From: Larix kaempferi
Taxonomy: Eukaryota; Streptophyta; Pinopsida; Pinales; Pinaceae
DNA length: 64,000 nt
Assembly: GCA_027924585.1 (NCBI GenBank)
Contig: BSBM01000232.1
Span: 30,713,001 to 30,777,000, forward strand
Direction of reading: 5' to 3'
Shown: one piece after another, positions 56,515 through 64,000 of the stretch
Numbering within the stretch: the first letter of the stretch is position 1
How the letters are laid out: each line of letters begins with the position of its first letter
The notes under the pieces: generated by a model
The model's database searches: none
What the model was told of the DNA's origin: nothing
Seen by the model: only the letters and a program-made list of their open reading frames with translations
Translations under genes and position numbers: made by a program

Positions 56515-59500
56515 TCAACTTTCAACTGGCTTTTCCACCTCGGCTATGTAACTGGTCCACATGCCCGTCTCTCTTAAAATAATGTGGTTGCGCACAGGAG
56601 TCATCATCTTTAGGGAGATTTCATGCTTATATAAATATTCTGCAATACCTTTTACTCCTGCTGTGGTTTCCTGGGAGATGTCTTCTAAAAAGTAGGCATG
56701 GATGGAAGATTTCCCAATGAACCGATGGAGGTCCTCCGTTGTCAGGACGTCTATCTCTTTTATGTAGGATATGTCTATGTCTAGCTCGCCCTGCAGTTCC
56801 GACAAGCGCTGATCTCAGACAGGGAAGTATTCCATGATTTGAGGGAAAACCATTTGGCATTTCTCGTGGGTTTCCCAGATTTTCTGGTAGAAGCCGTCAC
56901 ACTGCCCAATGGTTTTATGGATTACAGAGTTTATCTTTACACCACAGCCTCTATTGAACTTGATGAGGCCCACATCCAGCTGAAAATCGGCCAGGGACTT
57001 GAGAGGTAGGTTCCCAGGGAATCTTGATTTCCCTTCTCTCCATTCAATTTGTTTCCTGATTTCCTCTACGGTGCACACACACTTTCTCCTTAGTCTCAGA
57101 GCCTCATTATCGATTTATTTCATCCTTGAAATCATCGCCTTCATCTTGCATATTTCTTCTGTAATGAGTTCTTCTAATCGATAAATTTTCCTTTGTAAGT
57201 CACATGCATGCTCATGGAAAGGAGCTAAGTCTTGCTTTTTCTCGTCTGCAGCCTTCAACTACCCCATCAGAAACTCCTCTTCTCGCACCCTTTCAAACTA
57301 ATATTTGTAGTGTTCAATCTGTTTCCTATTGTTAGTCTTGTTATCTTCTAACTTCTTGACGCGAGTTTCTAGGTCTTTCTTCTCTCCTTCTGTGATTACT
57401 AATTGCACATTCAGTGCGTCTCTTTCAGATTCAAACTTTTGGCTTTCTTCTGCCACTCTTTCATGTTCGGACAGAAGGGAGCTATGCTTTCTTTTCAACT
57501 CCTTACCTTGCTATACCTCCTTCATCAAATTTTCTTTCACTTTGATGAGATTTTATTTCCCTTTTTTCACATCTGCTATCAGCTGGTTGACATTATCGGC
57601 ACTTGCCTGCGCTGTAGCTACATTGGTTGCTACTGTGAACTGAGGGTCCCTGTTAGTGGCCTAAAAAATAAAGCTTTCTGTTATTGTGACAACATCTTGG
57701 TAGTTTGGACATTTCATCCTCTTTTTCGACCTCCTCATGATAGCCTTCTTTTTTGAATCGAAAAATATTGAATCCAAGTTCGCCACCGTGTGCTTCTTTG
57801 AAGGGGCGAATGGGGTGAGAGAGAGAGCCAGCAGTGATTGTTGTCCTCCGGTGATTACCTTTGGTATGTCTATGTTCAGATCCTGAGCACCCGGGCTTCC
57901 TTGATCCAAAACTTTCTTGGACTTTTCTTCCTCTTCCTTCTGCTTCTGCAGTTCTACCGCTTCCTTTTCCGCTCTCTCCTTCATCTCCTGCAACCTTTCA
58001 GCCTCTTCCTGTCTTATTCTTTTGGTTTCTTCCTTCTGCAGTGTATCGAATTCCTCTTTTTGAATTCTCTCAGCTTGCTCTTGCTGAATTTTGGCAGTCT
58101 CCGCATCCTGCTACTGTTTTTTGCTTCTTCCTTTTGAAGTCTTTCAGTTTCTTCTTTTTGAAGCTTCTCTGCCTCTTCCCGTTTCTTCTTTTCAGTTTCT
58201 TCTAACTGCAAAGTCACTATATCTTGATGCCGCTTCTCTTCTTCCTCCTTTTTCTTCAACCCATCTCCTTTGGCAGTTTTGGAACTGGAACCAGCTCCGC
58301 TTTTGGGGTAGTAACGCTTACCTAATTTGGTCATGTTCTTGGCACTTCGAAAGAATGCTTCATCTTTATCGAAAAGATGAGCATAATCAAAAGTGACCTT
58401 ACATGTAGTATAGGGAGTAGCAAATTTGCCTTCGGGGTCATGCCTTCTAGAAATCTTCATTCTAAAATGAAAGGCCTCTAAGTCTTGAGCAAAATCTAAA
58501 AATCTATACCATCTTTTGCCTTGGGGAGTTGGTATGCTCCAATGATAAAAGGCATTGGTGGATAGGAAGCCTTCTTCTTGTCGTGGAGCACCACTAACTC
58601 CATCAATAAAGAGTTGCCTCACGGTTTCTTTATGCACGATGTAGTCCATGGCATAACGGGGCAATAGAGACAGGGGTCGACTTCCTCCGCTCATTTTGAT
58701 ATATGTTCCCTTAGAAGAGAAGTAACAATCTCCAAATGATTCTATGACTGGCATAGCATTCTCCGACAGACAATTTGGTTTTTCCATGAAGAGTAGTTGA
58801 TGTAGGGGCATGATGAACTTTTCACAAATCTGGGTGTAGTGGCTTGCATACTTGTGTGCCCAAGTCATCTGATAGGCCACATGGAGGGGAGACTCTTTGC
58901 GGTTCCATATGCATCCCAAATCAGGGAAAGGGTGCTTGATGAATAAGTAGTCCACCAGATAAGAGGACATGAAGAAATCAACTTTCATTTGTGTTAGTCC
59001 CACCTATGCTACGATGATATGTGAGGACATGCTATCTGAGATGATGTCTGCCCAGTTGAATACCATACCGTGTGTGGCCACGTGGAACATCACTAGCACC
59101 GAACCAATTTTATACATGTTTCCATTTTCCAAACCGAACACTCGACTCAACCTCAGGGCGATGAGCCTGTACGGAGTCCTTAGGTGCTGAATCTTGTATT
59201 CTCCACTGGCCCTTGACCTAATATGTCTTTCAACGATTGTCATCTTCTTGGCACAGTCTAAAGGATCCATTTTGAGTCCTGATATCTACTCATTATTTAG
59301 GAAGACTTTAGGGAAGGGAAACTTGTATGATGTAGACATATGATCTGGTCCAAAAGATGCAAGACTCATCCCGGTGATATTTTTGAAGATCCCAGTGTCA
59401 GTATTCACTTGGGGTAGTATCCAACCAATAACTTCTGAGCATGGGAACAGCTTCGGGCGAGTGGCTGCTTTGTGGAGACCAGACTTCTTGATATTCTGAT

Positions 59501-59774
59501 AAACCATTAGCTCTTCTAGGGATTATTCGAGGAATTTTTGGTCTCTTATATCCCTGTATAACTCACCCCATTGAAACTCTGGGGTAGCTCCCGTCACAGC
59601 TTTTGTGTCTCCGAACATTGTTTCGAGTGAGGTGTCCAAAATGATTTCTACGTCTGAGTCCGATTCAGCTAGCTTAGCTTTCCTTCTGGTGGACCGCTTA
59701 TGCATATCAAACCTGGGACGACACCGAATAAACAAATGAGGGATCGCAATGCTTATGAGCAATACAGTCTTCAT
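56515..59774 (-). pseudogene. Unidentified large protein-coding relic (about 1087 codons)
   Basis: Reading from 59774 to 56515 the - strand keeps one frame except for a single frameshift near 58110. Stops: TAA 59523, TAG 59286, TAG 59004, TAG 57661, TAA about 57554, TAG about 57509, TAG 57298, TAG about 57260, TAA about 57117 and TGA 56815. The first 550 codons form a globular region with Trp/Tyr-rich motifs (for example FYHWSIPTPQGKRWYRFLDF and FATPYTTCKVTFDYAHLFDK). Then come a Glu/Lys/Gln-rich coiled coil (about 58270-57920), a second coiled coil (about 57560-57100) and a short globular end. I recognise no family. The length, the surroundings and the mode of decay suggest a repetitive, retroelement-associated ORF, but a dead host gene is possible. 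Confidence 0.7.
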
Positions 59775-61339
59775 GATAGTAAAAACAAAACCTGAATTGA
59801 AATGAATGTTTACTTTTCCAGGTTGAAATTAACGAGGGAGAACAATCATATAAAATCTTATCATCCAAAATCAATAAGCGCGATCTAAACAGAAAGCAAG
59901 AGTTGTAGGTGTTCATCGGCATTATTTAGAATTTCAGGATGCAACCATTCATGCCGACTAATTCTTTAAGCAACAATGTAGCTATAGAAAAAAAATGTAG
60001 CTTTTAAGCAAAATTGATTTTATGCTGATAGAAAGAATTAAAACATCTTGGGTGTGTGCGTGGGTGTGAGAGAAGTGTTGATTCTTGTAAGTTTCTTTGA
60101 CTTGAATTTCTGTGGTAAACCTCGGTGCACAAACAACTTTACTCTACTCCTACAGACGAGAGGACAGGCGCGAAACCAAAATAGGGGCTACGGTGGAGCA
60201 AGAAAACGCCCAGGTGGATGGGGGCGAGCGATTCGACACCAGGATGTTCCACATAAAACACTTAGAAAGGTACCACCACTCAAGACAAAGGTTTCCCCCA
60301 CGGCTACTGAGCATCTAAAAACCTCAGTTAGGGAACGACGAAAGATAAGCCAACGAGTCCTAACACTAACGGTGGCTGGCGCTGGCATAGGGTATGGGTG
60401 ACTGGCCTTATGAATCAAAAGACTGAGATTGAGCGGGTGAGCGACCTGGTCGTAAAGGCTTTATTAAGCGAGAGCAACACAAAAGGGACAAAACCCAAGC
60501 TAAAGACTTTTATCCAAACAAAACAAACCTTAAACAAAACTGAATTATGGGAAAGTGTTTGGGAAAACCTACCTGGTGCAACGGGTTGGCTAAGTGGAAA
60601 CGTTAGCCTGTCTGCCGATGCCCAGCTGGTGCATTCTGACTGGTATCAAACCCTTTCTATGCTTGGAACGGTGTTTGATTCTTTGTTAAAATGAATTAAC
60701 AAACCTCCCGTTATATATAAAACCTAAGCAATTAAGTTGCACGGGTTCGGATAGTCTAGTCATTAACATGCATGGGTCTCAATGGTTGAGAAATAAATGC
60801 ACATGGGGTTCATTTAAAGTCCCCACCTGTCTGTTTTTGCGCCTTCCGAGATGAGCGATGCCAACAACTTCAGTGAATCTTCCATAACAAAGGTGCAACA
60901 GTCGACGAGTTTAAGTGTTAAGTTAGCGTAACGGTCAGTGAGATAATCGTTAAAACTGTAGAAGTCTTTTGATGGTCATAAATCATCCCTGAACATCATA
61001 ATCAAGTACAAATATCAGTCATACACCTTCCTTGTATATTTGAAGGCATTTGGAGCCAATTTGAGACCTAGAGACCAATACTAGTCAAAGGGAAATTACT
61101 AGTAAAGTTCCCTACATTGGCCATAATCGAAAGAGGATTTGCAAAAGTATTTTAAAGTTCCAAAAGCATCCATGAAACACATATTTATGTTCTAACATCA
61201 TCCATATACCTTCTTAGAATATTTGGTAGCAATTGGAGCAATTTGGAGACCTAGAGCTCAAAACTAGTCAAAGGTCGAATTTGGGGAAAAAGTGAAAAAT
61301 TGGTCCTTTTAATAAAATTATTAAAAAGGGAAATTAAAG
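59775..61339. other. Intergenic or LTR-like DNA left of a primer site
   Basis: If the primer site at 61340 is real, a 5' LTR should end here, but I could not place its left end. A segment of about 80 bp (ACCTTC..TATTTG..GGAGC(C)AATTTG(G)AGACCTAGAG type) is repeated at about 61022-61090 and 61207-61280. ORFs at 60048-60694 show no domain. Confidence 0.45.
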
Positions 61340-61351
61340 TGGTATCAGAGC
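61340..61351 (+). other. Primer-binding site, tRNA-Met type
   Basis: TGGTATCAGAGC, followed 44 bases later by the first ATG of a long acidic frame (61396). This order is that of an LTR retrotransposon. The LTR to the left is not resolved and the base before the site is not the usual CA end. Confidence 0.7.
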
Positions 61352-61411
61352 ATGGTACTTGCACCTGTGGATTAGGTACATACATTCAAGAATAAATGGA
61401 AGCCATGTCTT

Positions 61412-61950
61412 TGTTGGTTGTGGAGCCTGATCTCCAGATTCAGAGATATTATTATTATTCAGCCGTGTTTGTACCCCAGTATTATATGATATGTAGGTGG
61501 ATTGTACACTCACCCCAGCGGGGTTCCAGGGGGGACCATCCCCCCTAGATGGGAGGTATGGGGGAGAAGCCTCCGAAGGAAATTTTTGGGGTTGTTTTAC
61601 GGGCCCATGGTTTTGGGTAACCCGTGGTATTTTCCCATTGTATCTCTCTTATAAAAGAAAGACATTGTAATACGGCTAGGGTTGATGTATTAGGTTTTAT
61701 GCATTGTAAAGATTTCTGAGATCTGTGAAGAGAGACTGTGAGATAGTGAAGAGGAAGTGTAGTGGTTGTGCTGCAGGTTGTATCCCTTCACTTTGATGGA
61801 TGGAATAATAATAAGGACTGGCAGCTTCAGTGTGGACGTAGCCCAAGTTGGGGTGAACCACGATATATCTGTGTCTCTCTTGTAATGTGTGTGTGATTAT
61901 ATTTGCATTTCTGTTTATTGTTATTGCTCTGCGATCCTGTTTTTCTAACA
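61412..61950 (+). mobile_element. Solo LTR, 539 bp, with GTCTT target duplications
   Basis: TGTTGGTTG..TTCTAACA with GTCTT directly before (61407-61411) and after (61951-61955). It contains a CCCCAGCGGGGTTCC block, TATAAAAG at 61650-61657, and the GGACGTAGCCCAAGTTGGGG, then TGAACCACG words typical of the end of plant copia LTRs. It lies only a few codons inside the acidic ORF. Confidence 0.9.
61650..61657 (+). promoter_or_regulatory. TATA box of the solo LTR
   Basis: TATAAAAG, placed about 300 bases before the LTR end, as expected for the U3/R boundary of this LTR type. Confidence 0.6.
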
Positions 61951-63745
61951 GTCTTACTATTATGATGAATCCTATGAGTACAATTCTTATGAGGAATATG
62001 CAAATGCTTATGAGCAATATGAAGCAGAATGTGAATGGTACGAGGAAGAGGTGCCATCCTGCAAAACTTCTTACAATTTAAGGAGAAATGAAGATTATTC
62101 TTATGACTTTAAATCTAATGAATATGAGTGTGTCACACCAACCAAGGATAATTATATGAATGATTTACAAAGATGGAGAGAAACAGATAAAACCTTGCCC
62201 CAACAATATAAAACATATCAAGAATATCTTGCTTTGAGCAAAAATACACAAAATGCCATGTTTTTTGAGTACTATGCTGACAATATTTTTGCAAATAGGC
62301 CCAAAAATGACGATGTGGAGTTAGTAAAGAAATGTTTATGCCCTTCTTGTAAAGAACTCTGGAGAGAGTATCATATATGTGTGTGTGAAATGAGGGTGAG
62401 TGAAAAGCTCAATGAAATATTTGAAGCTTCCACGAAGGCATGTATGTCCTACTTGAGGAGAGTTTTTGGGAATTCTTCAAAAAGAGATTCCAAAGATATT
62501 GATCCTAAGGAAAACAAGGGGCAAAATGCATCAGCTTGCTTGAAGGACCAACAGGAAGAGACATCACAAGAGCATGAAGAAGATTCTATTGAAAATATGG
62601 AAGATCATTTCGAGACACCTTCTAGCTTAGACATGAACCAAAGAGCATCTACTGATGGATTCTTAAACTATGAAGGAGTACCTACTGATGGGTGCTCACA
62701 CCTCTATGTTGGTGACATAGAGATCACTTTTGAAAGTGTTGCTACAATCCCAAGTTCCATTAAGCATGATAATGAAGACCTTGTAGCAGTTGAAGAAGAA
62801 CCAAGATCAACTTCTCCATCACCACTTGAGATTCATGGAGTTGGTTCAAGCAAAAATGAAGAATATGAGGAGGTTCATTTGCAAGAGCCTCATTTTCTTG
62901 AAGGTTCCTTAAAGATGAATGAAAATAATATCCAAGAGTCCCTCAACATTCTCCATGACACTCAAGCCTTGGTGTCAAATTCTTGTTGGAGAGCTACTTC
63001 ATTGGAGGAAACATCCTTCCTTGAAGACATGGAGAAGATTCAAAGAACAATGTGCCACATCAAAGGTAATTTCATGTCTTTGATTTTTGATAGAAACCAT
63101 TTGTTTGAGCTTAATGAATTGTTACATGATGCATACTTGAAGAATAATGAGGATAGTCATAAGCTCACAATTCCAAATGAGCAACTTCTTGAAAAGTTGC
63201 AAGATACTTGTTTTTCCTCCCATGTTTCATATTGTCAAATGGTAGATTGTTTGGAGGATTATCATGACATGGTGGATCATGATAAATGTGGAAATTTGAA
63301 TGTTCTTGATGTGTTTGATGATGAACTTGAAGAGATCCAAACACTTGAAGTGGTGGAAGAGGAACTTGAATTGTCTCTTGATGAAGGTTATGCAATTTTT
63401 AAATAAGAGCATGATTCCTCTACATTGGAACCAATCTATGACAAAGGTTTCACACTTTTGAAGGAGCCGCATGATACTACCCATATGGATCCTTCCCATG
63501 ATGAAAATTTTGCACATTTTGATCATTTGGGTGAGTTAGTTCATTCTCCTACATCCTACAATTCCATGTTTTGCAGCATTAGTCTCCATGAAGAATGGGT
63601 GAAAGGGTTTTTTTTTATGGTGCCACATGAGGAGCATGGAACTCCTAGATTTACCTTTTATGATGACATGGTTGGAGCACATTCTTATTCACATTTTCAG
63701 CAGCATCCTTTGTTACTTTATGATGATGCACATCTACTTGGATGA

Positions 63746-64000
63746 CCCTATGATATGCATTTGAGTCACTTGAAGACTCATGGTTTTTCTTGCTCAACAC
63801 TTGGTTAATTTGATGTTGGAGGAACTTCATCCAAAACTTGAGTGAATAGATTTATGATTGGAGAATATTTTTGTTGGAAGCCACATACTTTGTTACATCT
63901 TTATGATTCTCACATTCATGGATGTATGGGTGAGACTTCTTTGAGTCCTTTGAAGTCTCCTTGTTTTTTCTGCTCATTATTTGGTTCAGATTTTAGTGGA
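63746..64000 (+). other. Continuation of the acidic ORF region to the window edge
   Basis: The same frame continues with further stops and similar His/Leu/Asp-rich phrases, so the relic probably extends past the window. Confidence 0.4.

Larger units (their letters stand above)
61396..63745 (+). pseudogene. Acidic gag-position ORF of unknown family, split by a solo LTR
   Basis: The frame starts at ATG 61396, is cut after 61411 by a solo LTR, and resumes at 61952. It then runs without a stop to 63404 (TAA), and past it in the same frame to 63743 (TGA). It opens with a Tyr/Glu-rich segment (SYEEYANAYEQYEAECEWYE), has a Cys motif CLCPSCKELWREYHICVC (about 62338-62391; a possible small zinc site), and then a long Glu/Asp/Ser-rich region with predicted helices. 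The last part repeats His/Asp-rich phrases (LYDDAHLLG, FTFYDDMVG). No gag, protease or pol motif is recognised, although the ORF is in the gag position after a primer site. It may continue beyond the window. Confidence 0.6.

Overview
The window reads as nuclear DNA of a seed plant. It has one intron-containing plant cell-wall gene, long AT-rich intergenic DNA, and several generations of LTR retrotransposons inserted into one another. The size and nesting of the repeats, and the unfamiliar retroelement proteins, suggest a large repeat-rich genome, possibly a gymnosperm. That lineage guess is inference only.

Left end (1-3214): the 3' two thirds of a GAUT3-like galacturonosyltransferase gene on the + strand, in seven visible exons. 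One intron appears to use a GC-AG splice pair. The start of the gene lies outside the window. From 3.2 to 11 kb there is AT-rich intergenic DNA with several families of direct repeats and a tandem array of units up to about 780 bp.

11004-21123: a 10.1 kb LTR retrotransposon on the - strand, bounded by a 5 bp target duplication (ACCAC), with a tRNA-Arg-like primer site. Its only recognisable coding region is a broken gag-protease frame. Reverse transcriptase, RNase H and integrase are absent. Two extra CCHC zinc knuckles sit after the protease, the leader holds a strict 33 bp GC-rich repeat, and an unidentified ORF region lies near the 3' LTR. It is probably a non-autonomous element that depends on a partner, and it is my main candidate for something undescribed. 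It landed inside one unit of the 780 bp array.

21.1-40.2 kb: intergenic DNA with a roughly 463 bp tandem duplication (24.9-25.8 kb), an intact 720-codon hAT-type transposase-like gene (32264-34426, -), a fossil of Ty3/gypsy reverse transcriptase (36.4-36.8 kb, -), and a possible decayed gene end at 39.2-40.2 kb.

41003-55293: a nest of at least four elements. The outer host is a short-LTR (about 212 bp) element on the - strand. Into it went a 1630 bp solo LTR (CCTTC duplications), a 352 bp TRIM-like element (47138-47489), and a Ty1/copia element (48226-55238, +, TCTTG duplications) inserted in the outer right-hand LTR. The copia element keeps most of RT-RNase H but lacks gag, protease and nearly all of integrase.

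56.5-59.8 kb (-): a protein-coding relic of about 1087 codons, unidentified, broken by point stops and one frameshift. 61340-64000 (+): the start of another retroelement-like unit, with a tRNA-Met-type primer site and a very acidic ORF split by a 539 bp solo LTR with GTCTT duplications. The ORF continues towards the right edge.

A theme that joins these relics is the kind of stop codon they carry. Most are TAG, and nearly all can be explained by C-to-T (or G-to-A) changes at Gln, Arg or Trp codons, as expected from deamination of methylated cytosines in silenced repeats.
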